Counted from the stretch's first letter, positions 24,474 through 34,183 are shown. The stretch is DNA of 64,000 nucleotides from Aedoeadaptatus nemausensis (GCF_903819165.1 NZ_CAIJCS010000014.1:186001-250000); one strand, 5' to 3'. Made by a program: numbers and translations. The notes: generated by a model not told the origin, from the letters alone.

Positions 24474-26783
24474 CTATCCGTCTAATTCTATGGTAACGTA
24501 AATATTTTTATCTGTGGCGGATCTATAATAATGCATTAATACCCGTTTGAAGACCTTTAAAAAAGTTTGATACTCCTCGGGAAATATTTTCGCCGTCAAA
24601 GACATGTGCTCCCTGTTTTGAATACGAGGCTGTTCGACGGGCGCGCCGATTTGAATGTTCATGTGATGGTGACGATTGATAGCCTCCAAAGTCTTCATCC
24701 AATTGTAAGCGGTCTGATTTACATTTCCCCGACCTCTGATATGAATTTTTAACAGGCGAACGAAGGGGGGATATAGAAACTGCTTACGCTCTCCCATTTC
24801 CCGATGATAAAAGCGATCGTAATGGCGCCCCTTAGCGTATTGAATGCTGTAATTATCGGGATTATAGGTTTGAATTACTGCCTTACCCTTCCGATCGCCT
24901 CGGCCTGCCCGACCTGCCACTTGTGTAAGAAGTTGGAATGTCTTTTCCTGGGCACGGTAATCGGAAACAAAGAGGGACAGATCTGCCGCCACTACGCCTA
25001 CAAAGTCTACGTTCTTAAAATCCAATCCTTTAGCGAGCATTTGCGTGCCTACCAGTATATCGATCTCCCCATCATTCATGGCGCGGTAGAGGGCATCAAA
25101 TTTCCCCTTTTGCGCCATAGTATCTTTATCCATACGCACGACCCGTGCGTTCGGGAAATGTTCTTGAATCCAAGATTCCACTTGCTCCGTACCGATACCG
25201 AATTGGCGAAGATACTCGCTCCCACATGAAGGACATGTAGGGGGATAGGGCTTGGTGCGGCCGCAATAGTGGCAGTGCAATCGTCCGGTCTTTCTATGAT
25301 AGACCATGGAAATGTCGCAGGCGTCGCATTCGATAACATAGCCGCAAGTCCGGCAACTAACAAAGTTACTGAAGCCTCGCCGATTAATAAATAAAATGGC
25401 CTGCTTTTTATTCTTAAGGGTTTCCTCCAGACCTTCCACCATCTCCGCAGATAAAATATCCGTATTGCCTCTGAGGATTTCTTCCCGCATATCGACGACA
25501 GTCATTTCCAAATTATTCTTTGCATTTTCAGGATCTCCCACGAGATCGTGTTTTTGAAGATCCACATCTACTCTCGAATACATAGCTACCGACGGCGTGG
25601 CGGATCCGTAAACTACTTTCGCCCCGTCGATTCGAGCGCGCATTTCCGCGACGGTACGGACATCGTAGCGGAGGCCTTCCTGATAATCGTATGATTCCTC
25701 CTGCTCTTCGTCTATAAAAATATAGCCGAGATTTTCAATCGGCGCAAAAATTGCCGAACGGGCACCGACAAGAATGCGTCCGGGTTCCGTCTTGAGGCGA
25801 ATCCAGGATTTTGACTTTTCTCCCTGACTGCGTTTGGAATGGAGAATGTCCACTTTCCCGGGAAATCGAGTTTTTAATCTATAGACCATTTGCGTCGCCA
25901 AACCGATTTCCGGGACGATTATCATGGAAGATTTACCCTCTTCCATTGCGAGGGCCGCCAACTGCATATAAACTTCCGTCTTTCCCGTTCCCGTAGCGCC
26001 GTAGAGTAGGTGCACTTTCTTTTCAGAATTCGAAATATCGGCGATAGCTTTTATTTGATCTTCCCTGAGCTCGGGCGGCGTTTCCCCTCTCAAATTCTCC
26101 TCGGGGGACTCTTCGGCTGCTCCCTTTTTTATGAGTCCGTTTAAAGGAGAGTCGGAAAAAGACGTCCGTTCGCGAACTTCCGATTTTGTAAGGGGCCCAT
26201 CCTCTAACAGCAAATCGAAGACGATCTTTTGTTTTTCAGTTAAATCTTCATCTCTTCCGCATATGGCGCGAAAATGTGGGATCTTTTTCGCCTTGACTCC
26301 GTCTAAAGATTCGAAAGAAAAAGAAACCTCATCATTTTCTACCGCTTCTTTCAAAATGGATTCCTTACTGATAGGAAGTTCTTTTGTTAGAATTTTGTGC
26401 TTATCTCCCATAAGATCCTTCGTTCTCGCCGTATCCTTTTCCTCGATCAGAACTTCTACGGTTTCCCCCAATACATATTTGGGAAGTAAGGGTTGAAAGG
26501 ATTGTACGTAGGATGTTAAAAATCTCTCTCGCATTGCTAGACCGAGGGCGATAGCCCCTTTCGATAGAATAGGGTTGCGGTCCATTACTTCGGAAACTTC
26601 CTTAAGCTTAGACTCGTCTCCTTCACGTTCAGCGACAACTACCGCAATTTCCATCTTGTTGCCCCTGCCGAAAGGCACGACGACCCGTCGACCTATAAGG
26701 GACTCTCCATGGTCGTTCCAAGAATAGCTATATAATTGATCAATTTGCGGCAAAGCCTTGTCGATATAAACATCTACAATCAT
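24474..26783 (-). CDS. priA: Primosomal protein N' (replication restart helicase)
   Basis: A 769-residue superfamily 2 helicase that reloads the replisome at stalled forks. An N-terminal 3'-DNA-binding domain (about 1-100) is followed by a helicase core with LLYGATGTGKTEVYMQ near residue 263 (Walker A) and FIDEEQEESYDYQEG near residue 355. The zinc domain has CRTCGYVIECDACDI and CHYCGRTKPYPPTCPSCGSEY, eight Cys near residues 456-505. QVAGRAGRGDRKG is motif VI. A hairpin stands 15 bases before its start, so expression probably relies on read-through from coaBC. Confidence 0.97.
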   Translation of the reverse strand: MIVDVYIDKALPQIDQLYSYSWNDHGESLIGRRVVVPFGRGNKMEIAVVVAEREGDESKLKEVSEVMDRNPILSKGAIALGLAMRERFLTSYVQSFQPLLPKYVLGETVEVLIEEKDTARTKDLMGDKHKILTKELPISKESILKEAVENDEVSFSFESLDGVKAKKIPHFRAICGRDEDLTEKQKIVFDLLLEDGPLTKSEVRERTSFSDSPLNGLIKKGAAEESPEENLRGETPPELREDQIKAIADISNSEKKVHLLYGATGTGKTEVYMQLAALAMEEGKSSMIIVPEIGLATQMVYRLKTRFPGKVDILHSKRSQGEKSKSWIRLKTEPGRILVGARSAIFAPIENLGYIFIDEEQEESYDYQEGLRYDVRTVAEMRARIDGAKVVYGSATPSVAMYSRVDVDLQKHDLVGDPENAKNNLEMTVVDMREEILRGNTDILSAEMVEGLEETLKNKKQAILFINRRGFSNFVSCRTCGYVIECDACDISMVYHRKTGRLHCHYCGRTKPYPPTCPSCGSEYLRQFGIGTEQVESWIQEHFPNARVVRMDKDTMAQKGKFDALYRAMNDGEIDILVGTQMLAKGLDFKNVDFVGVVAADLSLFVSDYRAQEKTFQLLTQVAGRAGRGDRKGKAVIQTYNPDNYSIQYAKGRHYDRFYHREMGERKQFLYPPFVRLLKIHIRGRGNVNQTAYNWMKTLEAINRHHHMNIQIGAPVEQPRIQNREHMSLTAKIFPEEYQTFLKVFKRVLMHYYRSATDKNIYVTIELDG

Positions 26784-26797
26784 AGGAACTCCCTACA

Positions 26798-26826
26798 TGT
26801 AAAAAAAGCTAGACAGTGCTAGCTTT
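26798..26826 (-). terminator. Hairpin between coaBC and priA that includes the coaBC stop codon
   Basis: Minus strand stem AAAGCTAG/CTAGCTTT with a six-base loop and T-run. The TAG stop codon of coaBC is part of the left arm. Ribosomes reaching the stop would cover this arm, so hairpin formation may depend on translation of coaBC. Confidence 0.72.
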
Positions 26827-28012
26827 TCAAATTCTCTGTTACACGATCTAAAATTTCTTCGGCCAATTTCGTCTTTTCCATCATGGGCAGATCCTCTTCC
26901 CCGCCGTCTGCAGAAAAGATTTTAACATGATTGGTCTCGCTTCCGAAGCCCGCGTTCTCTTCACAAATATTATTGGCGACGATAAAATCAAAGTTTTTAT
27001 TCTTCAACTTTTTCTTAGCATACTCCGTCATATTGTGACTTTCGGCGGCAAAGCCGACCACGACGCGATCGCCTTTAATATTGCCGAAATGTTTGGCGAT
27101 ATCCGGATTAGGAGAAAACTCTACGGTCATATTTTCGCCGCCGCTCTTTTTAATCTTCTCATCGACATAATGAGCGGGCTTATAATCGCTTGGAGCGGCG
27201 GATTTAATCAATACATCGGTTGTAGGAAATACCCGCTCCACAGCGTCGAACATTTCCTGTGTGCTCTCTACGCCGATAAAATCGATGGCCCTCGGTACGG
27301 GAAGATGGGTCGGCCCGCTGATAAGGTGCACTTTGGCACCGCGATTGCGCGCCTCCACGGCGATGGCGTATCCCGTCTTTCCGCTACTGTGATTACTTAA
27401 AAAACGTACTGGATCCATTCGTTCTTTCGTAGGGCCTGCCGTTACCGTCAGCTCGACACCTTCCATGGTTTTCGGTGTAAGTGCTTCTAAGATATAATCT
27501 ACGATTTCCTCGGGTTCGAGCATTTTTCCCGATCCCACATCTTGGCAAGCCAGCAAACCTTCCGCTGTTGGAAGAATTTCCACATTCTTTCTGGAACTCA
27601 ATAGTCTCAGGGCTTCTTGAGTTGATTCGGCTTCGAGCATATTGGTGTTCATGGCAGGGGCGATTAAAATCTTCGCCTTTGTCGCCATGGCGACGGTAGT
27701 AAGCATGTTGTCGGCAATGCCGTAAGCGAGCTTGGCGATAGTATTGGCCGTAGCCGGGGCAATAATCACGCAGTCCGCCCACTTAGCCAATGAAATATGT
27801 TCTACATCCATATTGGAAAGCTGATTAAACATTTCCACATGGACCACTTCATTGCTCATGGTTTGAAAAGTAAGAGGCGTTACAAACTCCGTGGCATGCT
27901 CCGTCATGACGACGCGCACCTCGATGCCCATCTTTTTTAAACGGCTGACGATACCCGGTGATTTATAAGCGCTGATTCCTCCGCTGACGCCGAGGAGAAC
28001 ATGCTTACTCAT
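26819..28012 (-). CDS. coaBC: Bifunctional phosphopantothenoylcysteine decarboxylase/phosphopantothenate-cysteine ligase
   Basis: A 397-residue fusion enzyme for two steps of CoA synthesis. The N-terminal CoaC flavodoxin-like half has LGVSGGISAYKSPGI (residues 6-20), the His in VEHISLAKWAD near residue 75, and APAMNTNMLE near residue 118. The CoaB half starts near residue 185 with LTVTAGPTKERMDPVRFLSNHSSGKTGYAIA. The ATG at 28012 overlaps the rpoZ stop by eight bases and follows GAGGAAG; a frame ten codons longer has no better site. coaD at 8721-9200 performs the next step. Confidence 0.97.
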   Translation of the reverse strand: MSKHVLLGVSGGISAYKSPGIVSRLKKMGIEVRVVMTEHATEFVTPLTFQTMSNEVVHVEMFNQLSNMDVEHISLAKWADCVIIAPATANTIAKLAYGIADNMLTTVAMATKAKILIAPAMNTNMLEAESTQEALRLLSSRKNVEILPTAEGLLACQDVGSGKMLEPEEIVDYILEALTPKTMEGVELTVTAGPTKERMDPVRFLSNHSSGKTGYAIAVEARNRGAKVHLISGPTHLPVPRAIDFIGVESTQEMFDAVERVFPTTDVLIKSAAPSDYKPAHYVDEKIKKSGGENMTVEFSPNPDIAKHFGNIKGDRVVVGFAAESHNMTEYAKKKLKNKNFDFIVANNICEENAGFGSETNHVKIFSADGGEEDLPMMEKTKLAEEILDRVTENLKS

Positions 28013-28292
28013 CCCCTTCTTCCTCTCCTTCGCTTTGTTCAAGTTCCCGTCTCAGCGCTTCGGCACGACGTTCCTTTTCCGCTTGAATTTCTTCAAAACG
28101 CTCTTTCGTTGTGAACTTCACCGCTCCCTTATAAACTTCTTCCATTGAAATGGATACGGGATTTTCAAGATCGGTATCGATTAAAGCATCGTCGCCGTCT
28201 ACGATTTCCCGCGCTCTGTTAGAAACGAGGGTCGCAAGTTCATAGCGGCTGTCCGTTATCTTTGCAATTTCTCCAAATGACATAATATTCAT
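28005..28292 (-). CDS. rpoZ: DNA-directed RNA polymerase omega subunit
   Basis: A 95-residue omega subunit that helps fold and stabilise the beta' subunit. The family pattern is MSFGEIAKITDSRYELATLVSNRAREI at the start (the first Met may be codon 1 or 4) and SMEEVYKGAVKFTTKE, followed by a charged helical tail rich in Glu and Arg. It overlaps gmk by four bases (ATGA) and coaBC by eight, so gmk-rpoZ-coaBC are translationally coupled. Confidence 0.95.
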   Translation of the reverse strand: MNIMSFGEIAKITDSRYELATLVSNRAREIVDGDDALIDTDLENPVSISMEEVYKGAVKFTTKERFEEIQAEKERRAEALRRELEQSEGEEEGDE

Positions 28293-28906
28293 CGTATCGA
28301 CCTTCTTTCTACAATATCTTTTTTAATATCGTTATATCGTTTCACGCGGAGCTTTTCCGCCGCAATAATATTTTCAATATCTTCGACCGCTTGTTCTACC
28401 TTGTCGTTGACGACGAAGTAGTCGTATTCGCCCACGAAATCCAATTCCTTAAAAGCATTGGTAAAGCGCGTCTCGATGTCCTTTTCACTTTCCGTTCCCC
28501 TATTGACGATCCGTTGTTTTAACTCTTCCATCGTAGGGGGTAATAGGAAAATAAATACGGCCTCTTTGTACTTTTCTTTTATTTGAAGAGCGCCTTGAAC
28601 GTCTATCTCAAGAAGTACAATTTCTCCTTTTTCGATCTCATTAAAGACGAATTCTTTCGGCGTCCCGTAATAATTGGTATGCACATGGGCGTATTCGAGC
28701 AGCTCGTCGTTTTTAACCATTTCTTTAAACTCTTCTTCGGTTTTAAAAAAATAATTCTCGCCGTCCACTTCCATCACCCTCGGTTTTCGCGTGGTGACAG
28801 ATGTGGAAAACTTAACTTCTTCATTTTTCGCCATGAGCGCTTCGCTTACCGTTCCCTTGCCGCTGCCGGACGGACCGGAAAGTACCAATAAAAAACCTTT
28901 AGACAC
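28289..28906 (-). CDS. gmk: Guanylate kinase
   Basis: A 205-residue enzyme phosphorylating GMP to GDP. The P-loop LSGPSGSGKGTVSE is at residues 9-22; TTRKPRVMEVDGENYFF near residue 38 binds GMP; EYAHVHTNYYGTPKEFV near residue 72 and LLEIDVQGALQIK near residue 96 complete the fold. The start codon is GTG, with AAAGGCGGTG upstream. guaB (38787-40244) supplies the pathway leading to GMP. Guanylate kinase also counters (p)ppGpp inhibition in Firmicutes, but nothing here shows that. Confidence 0.97.
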   Translation of the reverse strand: MSKGFLLVLSGPSGSGKGTVSEALMAKNEEVKFSTSVTTRKPRVMEVDGENYFFKTEEEFKEMVKNDELLEYAHVHTNYYGTPKEFVFNEIEKGEIVLLEIDVQGALQIKEKYKEAVFIFLLPPTMEELKQRIVNRGTESEKDIETRFTNAFKELDFVGEYDYFVVNDKVEQAVEDIENIIAAEKLRVKRYNDIKKDIVERRSIR

Positions 28907-28923
28907 ACAACACCGCCTTTAAT

Positions 28924-29772
28924 TTATTCTACATTTGCAACTTGTTCTCTTAAATCATCGATAGCCGTTTTAACATCTACGAGGCGATGTAAGACATCGA
29001 TCGTTCTCGATTTGTTCGCCATTGTATTAGCTTCCCTAAACATTTCCTGCAGGAGAAAATCTAAACTGCGACCAACAGAACCTTTTCTCTCAATTATAAC
29101 ATTAAACTGCTCGATATGAGAATAAAGCCTGTCGATTTCTTCTTCGATTGAAATTTTTTCATACAAAAGTGCGAGCTCCGTGGCAAACCGGGAGGGATCC
29201 ATCGCATACTCCTCCATAAATTCTTCAACTCGATTCCGGAAAAACTTTTGCTGTGTTTTTTTATCTTCTTCCGTAGAAGCCTTTATTATATCGAGCTCAC
29301 TTTCTATGTACTTGATTTTTTCTTTTAAGCACTCGGATAAATAGCTGCCTTCTCGCTTGCGCATGGCGAGAAATTCATCAAATGCCTCCTCGAAAGCCTT
29401 TTGAATAAAATCAGATGATATGTCCTCGTCTAAATCCAATACTTCTACGACGCCGGGCCGAGATAAAAGCCATTGGACCGAAGGTTCTTCCCCCGCCATT
29501 TCTTCATAAAGCGAAATATAAAATTCGGCGGTCTCCTCGGAGTAACTCAACTTCTTTTCTCCGCTTTTCTTAATAGAAAAACTAACTTCAATCCTTCCAC
29601 GGAAGACATCTCTTTCAATAGCTTTTTTTATATTATTTTCGACAGCTTGAAAGTCTCCCAAACCTTTTATACGAATGTCCCGATTCTTATGATTTACCGA
29701 TTTTATAACGACACTTAATGTAGTGTTCTCTGTCATTTGTTCTACCGAACCAAAGCCGGTCATGCTGTGCAT
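28924..29772 (-). CDS. yicC: YicC family endoribonuclease
   Basis: A 282-residue protein of the YicC/YloC family; members in E. coli and Bacillus have been described as endoribonucleases acting on RNA turnover. It begins MHSMTGFGSVEQM, has SVVIKSVNHKNRDIRIKG near residue 22, and ends with the DUF1732 segment GRSLDFLLQEMFREANTMANKS. The middle is helical and charged. The ATG at 29772 follows GAGGAGG; a frame 12 codons longer would cover the ribosome site. It starts the 14.5 kb operon and is divergent from rqcH. Confidence 0.92.
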   Translation of the reverse strand: MHSMTGFGSVEQMTENTTLSVVIKSVNHKNRDIRIKGLGDFQAVENNIKKAIERDVFRGRIEVSFSIKKSGEKKLSYSEETAEFYISLYEEMAGEEPSVQWLLSRPGVVEVLDLDEDISSDFIQKAFEEAFDEFLAMRKREGSYLSECLKEKIKYIESELDIIKASTEEDKKTQQKFFRNRVEEFMEEYAMDPSRFATELALLYEKISIEEEIDRLYSHIEQFNVIIERKGSVGRSLDFLLQEMFREANTMANKSRTIDVLHRLVDVKTAIDDLREQVANVE

Positions 29773-29790
29773 AGGCGCCTCCTCTATGTT

Positions 29791-29796
29791 ATTATA
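29791..29796 (-). promoter_or_regulatory. Possible promoter of the yicC-to-thiN operon
   Basis: Minus strand TATAAT (29796-29791) lies 19 bases before the yicC ATG, with no convincing -35. It would give a leader of only about 12 bases. It is the only -10-like site in the 67-base region shared with rqcH. Confidence 0.4.
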
Positions 29797-29839
29797 CATG
29801 AAAGACAACGAGCTTTCAGCATCACAAGGAGGAGATAGA

Positions 29840-31591
29840 TTGAGTTACGACGGAACTATGACAAAAGCCGTAAGCGAGGAACTTGACACACTTTATGCCG
29901 GCGGGAAAATCGACAAAGTATATCAGCCGCAACAGGATACCCTGATTTTAAATTTAAGAAGTCATCGGGCACGCGGCAGCTTATTGTTGTCCGCCTCGGC
30001 CAATAATCCCTGCGCTTATATTACGGAAAAGAAATTTCAAAACCCGGCAACTCCTCCTAATTTCTGTATGTTGTTGCGTAAGCATCTTGAATCTACTGTA
30101 ATTCAACGAATTTACCAAATCGAAATGGACCGCGTCCTCTGTATCGAGGTCGAGGGATTTAACGATCTTTTCGATAAAGTTAAAAAGACGCTGATTATCG
30201 AAATGATGGGACGGCATTCCAATATTATTCTCGTGGATGAGGACGAAAAAATTATAGACGCACTGAAGCGTATTAATCACGGCACGAGCCGCGTGCGGGA
30301 AATCCTCCCCGGAGTTCACTATACTCTTGAGGGAATTATGGACAGGGTCAATCCCTTAGAAGAAACGGAGACCGATTTTATAGCATCGGCAAGTGAGGAA
30401 AAAGCTCTTTCCGTTAAAAACTTTTTTATTCGTCGTTACCTCGGCATCTCACCCCTTATCGCGTCTGAAATTGCCTATCGAGCCGGTTATTCCGAAAAAG
30501 ATCCTATGAAGACCGTGGAAAAAACTCCTCTTTATCGATCCTTCAAAGAAGTAATGGACGAGGTACGAAACGGAGAATATAGGCCTCAAAGCATTTCCGA
30601 CGGTCACAAAATTATCGCCTTTTCCGCCGTTAATCTGAAACACTATCCCGAAGATAATAAGACATTTTACGATTCTCCTTCGAAACTCTTGGATCAAACT
30701 TTTATTATTCGCGTCATGGAGGATAGAATTCGTCAGAAGAGTCAAAACCTCCACAAGCAGATTAAAAACTACTTGGAGCGTGCATTGACGAAGCAGGAAA
30801 AGATGGAATTGGAGCTTCGGGAAGCGAAGGATCGTAAAAAATTAAAAGTCTACGGCGACCTTATCTCTTCCAATGCATGGAAAATTGAAAAAGGGAGCCG
30901 CGAGATTACCTTAGAAAACTTTTACGACGATATGGAACCTATTACTATCCCCTTGGACGACACGAAAGATGCCATCCAAAACGCCGCAACTTATTATAAA
31001 AAGTTCACCAAATTAAAACACGCCGAAGCCACTTTAACAGATCGCATCGAAAATAATCGCACGACAATCCAATACCTGGATTCCATGCTCTATAATTTAG
31101 AAGATGCCTCGACTGTCGACGAAGTGGACGGCATCCAAGAGGAATTTCGAGAAGATTATTTAAAAAAGAAATTCAAAGATCACGGTCGGGGAAATAAAAA
31201 GAAACATTCAAAAAAAGCGGAATTTCTTCACTTCAAATCATCTGAGGGACATCCCATTTATGTGGGGCGCAACAATCGTCAAAATCAGGAGCTCACCTTA
31301 AAGTTTGCTCGGAAAAACGACTATTGGTTCCACGTAAAAAACGGCCCGGGAAGTCACGTTATTTTAAAAACCGACGGAACGGAGCCTTCCGAAGAAGTCT
31401 TAATCGAATGTGCGGAGCTCGCCGCTTATTACAGTAGGAGCAGACAATCGTCTAATGTAGAGGTAGATTACACGAAACGTCAATTTATCAGGCGCCATCC
31501 CTCCAATCAAACGGGTCTCGTTATTTATACGGACTTCTCTACCCTGTATGTAACGCCGAAAAAAGAGCTCGTAGAAGAATTAAAAGCATAG
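29840..31591 (+). CDS. rqcH: Ribosome quality control protein RqcH (NFACT family)
   Basis: A 583-residue protein that binds obstructed 50S subunits and recruits tRNA-Ala to add C-terminal alanine tails. The NFACT-N domain starts LSYDGTMTKAVSEEL and has ANNPCAYITEKKFQNP and FCMLLRKHLESTVIQRI (about residues 60-95). A coiled-coil middle (about 330-420) follows, then the NFACT-R domain with SSEGHPIYVGRNNRQNQELT near residue 470 and NDYWFHVKNGPGSHVIL. The start is TTG at 29840 behind AAGGAGGAGATAGA; the upstream extension overlaps yicC in antisense. It is sometimes annotated as fibronectin-binding protein. Confidence 0.94.
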   Translation: MSYDGTMTKAVSEELDTLYAGGKIDKVYQPQQDTLILNLRSHRARGSLLLSASANNPCAYITEKKFQNPATPPNFCMLLRKHLESTVIQRIYQIEMDRVLCIEVEGFNDLFDKVKKTLIIEMMGRHSNIILVDEDEKIIDALKRINHGTSRVREILPGVHYTLEGIMDRVNPLEETETDFIASASEEKALSVKNFFIRRYLGISPLIASEIAYRAGYSEKDPMKTVEKTPLYRSFKEVMDEVRNGEYRPQSISDGHKIIAFSAVNLKHYPEDNKTFYDSPSKLLDQTFIIRVMEDRIRQKSQNLHKQIKNYLERALTKQEKMELELREAKDRKKLKVYGDLISSNAWKIEKGSREITLENFYDDMEPITIPLDDTKDAIQNAATYYKKFTKLKHAEATLTDRIENNRTTIQYLDSMLYNLEDASTVDEVDGIQEEFREDYLKKKFKDHGRGNKKKHSKKAEFLHFKSSEGHPIYVGRNNRQNQELTLKFARKNDYWFHVKNGPGSHVILKTDGTEPSEEVLIECAELAAYYSRSRQSSNVEVDYTKRQFIRRHPSNQTGLVIYTDFSTLYVTPKKELVEELKA

Positions 31592-31592
31592 T

Positions 31593-31638
31593 AAAAGGTC
31601 GAAGGACGGACAATTATTACCCGTCTTTCGACCTTTTT
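31593..31638. terminator. Strong bidirectional terminator between rqcH and yerC
   Basis: A 17-pair stem (AAAAGGTCGAAGGACGG with its complement, one G-T pair) and a short A/T-rich loop, flanked by T/A runs that serve both convergent genes. Confidence 0.92.
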
Positions 31639-31640
31639 TA

Positions 31641-31958
31641 TTAATCTTCTTTTTCTTTGTCATTTAAATAGCCTAAACGCTTCAAGACGAGATTGTATCC
31701 GTCCGCTCCGTAATGAAGGGCGCGATTGATACGGCTGATAGTCGCCGTAGAGGCGCCGGTTTCCTGCTCGATGGCGTGGTAGGTGTTGTCCGATACGAGA
31801 AGTTTTACTACTTCCAAACGTTGGGAGATAGCTTTTAATTCTTTAATAGTGCAGATATCTTCGAAGAAACGATAGCATTCTTCTTTGTTCTTTAAGCTTA
31901 AAATGGCATCGAATAGTTCGTCCATATTTTTATCTTCGATTTTTGATGTATAGGCCAT
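31641..31958 (-). CDS. YerC/YecD family TrpR-related protein
   Basis: A 105-residue helical protein of the TrpR superfamily. The helix-turn-helix region is RLEVVKLLVSDNTYHAIEQETGASTATISRINRALHYG (about residues 47-84). Members (YerC in Bacillus) are putative transcription regulators with no well-established ligand. It follows fhs by 13 bases with no terminator between, so it is the third gene of the purE-fhs unit; that may point to purine or one-carbon control, but this is inference from position. Confidence 0.85.
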   Translation of the reverse strand: MAYTSKIEDKNMDELFDAILSLKNKEECYRFFEDICTIKELKAISQRLEVVKLLVSDNTYHAIEQETGASTATISRINRALHYGADGYNLVLKRLGYLNDKEKED

Positions 31959-31971
31959 ATTTTACCTCACT

Positions 31972-33645
31972 TTATGATAGACCGGTAATCTTTCCGTTTC
32001 GATCGATATCCATACCATTGGCTGCGGGAACTTTCGGCAGGCCGGGCATGGTCATAATGGAACCTGTCAGCGCTACGATAAAGCCCGCCCCATTGGAAAG
32101 ACGCATATCGCGAATATGAATCGTAAAATCCTCCGGAGCACCTAGCTTCGTCGCGTCATCGGTAAAGGACATTTGCGTCTTCGCCATGCAAATGGGAAGG
32201 TCGCCCGCTCCTAAATCTTCGATGCGTTTCATTACGGCTTTGGCTTCGTCGGAATATACTACATCCTTTGCGCCGTAAATAGTTTTCGAAATGGTCTCGA
32301 TTTTTTCTTCGATACTCGTATTCCGTTCGTAAATGGGTTTGTAATTGCTTTCTTCTTCGCATAGAGCGATTACTTTTTCGGCAAGCTCCATGCCGCCCTC
32401 TCCCCCTTTTGCAAAGACATCGGACAGAGCTACATCTACGCCCAGTTCATCGGCAAGTTCGCCAATGGTTTCAAGCTCTTTTTCCGTGTCGGCGGGAAAT
32501 TTGTTAATGGCGATTACCACGGGAACGCCGTATTTTTTCATATTCTCTACATGGCGTTTCAAATTCGGGAATCCTGCTTTCAGCGCCTCTACATTTTCTT
32601 CGCTGAGATCTTTTACCGCCACACCCCCATTGTATTTAAGAGCGCGAATAGTGGCGACGACGACGATACAATTCGGGTGGAAGTCGCCTTCCTGTGCTGC
32701 AATGTCGAGGAATTTTTCCGCGCCGAGGTCGGCGCCGAATCCCGCTTCCGTAACGGCATAATCACCGAGATTTAAAGCCGCCTTTGTAGCTAAAATAGAG
32801 TTACATCCGTGGGCAATATTGGCGAAAGGCCCGCCGTGAATAATAGCCGGCGTATTTTCGATGGTCTGCACCAAATTGGGCATGATCGCATCTTTCATAA
32901 GCATGGCCACGGCACCTTCTACCTCTAAATCTTTTACATAGACCGGCTTATTGTCCATAGTGTAGGCAACGATAATTCTTGCCACTCTCGACTTAAAATC
33001 TTCGAGATCGCGTGCAAGGCAAAGAATTGCCATAATTTCAGAGGCTACTGTAATATCGAAGCCCTCTTCGCGTATTACGCCGTTTTTCTTAGGGCCCGCA
33101 CCGACGATGATTTCTCTCAGGGCACGGTCATTCATGTCCAATACACGTTTAAAAGTTACATTTTTAGGATCGATATTCAACGCATTACCTTGATGAATAT
33201 GATTGTCGATGGCGGCGCTGATAAGATTGTTGGCGCTGGTAATAGCGTGGAAATCACCTGTGAAGTGAAGATTAATATCGTCCATGGGAAGAACTTGAGA
33301 ATAGCCGCCGCCGGCCGCTCCGCCCTTGATGCCGAAGACCGGCCCCAGACTCGGTTCTCTCAATGTGCTGATGGTTTTCTTACCCATGCGGTTCATAGCC
33401 ATGGCAAGACCGATATTGGTCGTCGTCTTCCCTTCCCCGGCTGGTGTCGGGTTGATGGCGGTAACGAGAATCAGTTTACCTTCCTTTTCATTAGGTGCAT
33501 TAAAGGGATTCCCTTGAATCTTCGCCATATAATGACCGTAGGGCTTTATATCTTCATTTTTCAACCCCAAATCTTCGGCGATTTTATAGACCTCTTCTAA
33601 ATGGGCCTCTCCGGCAATTTCCACATCTGTTTTCATTTTAGCCAC
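31972..33645 (-). CDS. fhs: Formate-tetrahydrofolate ligase
   Basis: A 557-residue ATP-dependent enzyme making 10-formyltetrahydrofolate from formate, used for purines and for initiator tRNA formylation. Seen: [23 protein letters not shown] near residues 63-85 (ATP-binding loop), [20 protein letters not shown] near residue 97, and the C-terminal [26 protein letters not shown]. The start codon is GTG, set by GAGGAGG six bases before it; it lies inside the last codons of purE (8-base overlap). An ATG three codons later is too far from the site. Confidence 0.97.
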   Translation of the reverse strand: MAKMKTDVEIAGEAHLEEVYKIAEDLGLKNEDIKPYGHYMAKIQGNPFNAPNEKEGKLILVTAINPTPAGEGKTTTNIGLAMAMNRMGKKTISTLREPSLGPVFGIKGGAAGGGYSQVLPMDDINLHFTGDFHAITSANNLISAAIDNHIHQGNALNIDPKNVTFKRVLDMNDRALREIIVGAGPKKNGVIREEGFDITVASEIMAILCLARDLEDFKSRVARIIVAYTMDNKPVYVKDLEVEGAVAMLMKDAIMPNLVQTIENTPAIIHGGPFANIAHGCNSILATKAALNLGDYAVTEAGFGADLGAEKFLDIAAQEGDFHPNCIVVVATIRALKYNGGVAVKDLSEENVEALKAGFPNLKRHVENMKKYGVPVVIAINKFPADTEKELETIGELADELGVDVALSDVFAKGGEGGMELAEKVIALCEEESNYKPIYERNTSIEEKIETISKTIYGAKDVVYSDEAKAVMKRIEDLGAGDLPICMAKTQMSFTDDATKLGAPEDFTIHIRDMRLSNGAGFIVALTGSIMTMPGLPKVPAANGMDIDRNGKITGLS

Positions 33646-34129
33646 GTAAATCCTCCTCGAGTTTGCGATTCATTTCTTCAACTTCCGATTGTAATTTTAA
33701 CTTGTAATCGTCGAGACGTTTTTTAAGATCATCATCGGCTACAGATAAAATTTGTGCCGCTAAAATTCCGGCATTCTTTCCTCCGTTAATGGCTACCGTC
33801 GCTACAGGGACGCCGGAGGGCATTTGAACAGTTGAAAGGAGGGAATCCATTCCCCCTGCTACAGATGTCTTGCCCGGTACGCCGATGACGGGGCGCGTCG
33901 TATGTGCTGCGACGACACCGCCGAGATGAGCCGCCTTGCCGGCAATAGAAATAAAAACTTCCGTTCCTTGTTTTTCCTGTTCCTTTACATATTCGACCAC
34001 TTCATTGGGCGTGCGGTGAGCACTGTAAACCACAACATCGTAGTCCACACCCAACTCTTTTAACGATTTAATAACATCAAATGCGATTTCTCTATCGCTG
34101 TAACTACCCATAAGAATTGAAACTTTCAT
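33638..34129 (-). CDS. purE: 5-(carboxyamino)imidazole ribonucleotide mutase
   Basis: A 163-residue enzyme of purine synthesis. It begins [16 protein letters not shown], with the SAHRTP loop near residue 40 (catalytic His), [26 protein letters not shown] near residue 65 and [18 protein letters not shown] near residue 115. AAGGAGGCTGATT precedes the ATG at 34129; the frame extends 18 codons upstream through the promoter but that part is not used. purE stands without purK or the other pur genes, and is coupled to fhs. Confidence 0.95.
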   Translation of the reverse strand: MKVSILMGSYSDREIAFDVIKSLKELGVDYDVVVYSAHRTPNEVVEYVKEQEKQGTEVFISIAGKAAHLGGVVAAHTTRPVIGVPGKTSVAGGMDSLLSTVQMPSGVPVATVAINGGKNAGILAAQILSVADDDLKKRLDDYKLKLQSEVEEMNRKLEEDLRG

Positions 34130-34154
34130 AATCAGCCTCCTTATATCCTTTAAC

Positions 34155-34183
34155 ATGTTATCAATACCCAGTAATACTGTCAA
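34155..34183 (-). promoter_or_regulatory. Promoter of purE-fhs-yerC
   Basis: Minus strand: perfect -35 TTGACA (34183-34178), 17-base spacer, -10 TAACAT (34160-34155) in an extended TGATAACAT. The leader is only about 20 bases, which leaves no room for a purine riboswitch. Confidence 0.85.

Noticed and set aside
29723-29839. Longer rqcH reading frame beginning at an ATG inside yicC.
   Set aside because: The NFACT family start matches the TTG at 29840, which has a perfect ribosome site; the upstream part is antisense to yicC.
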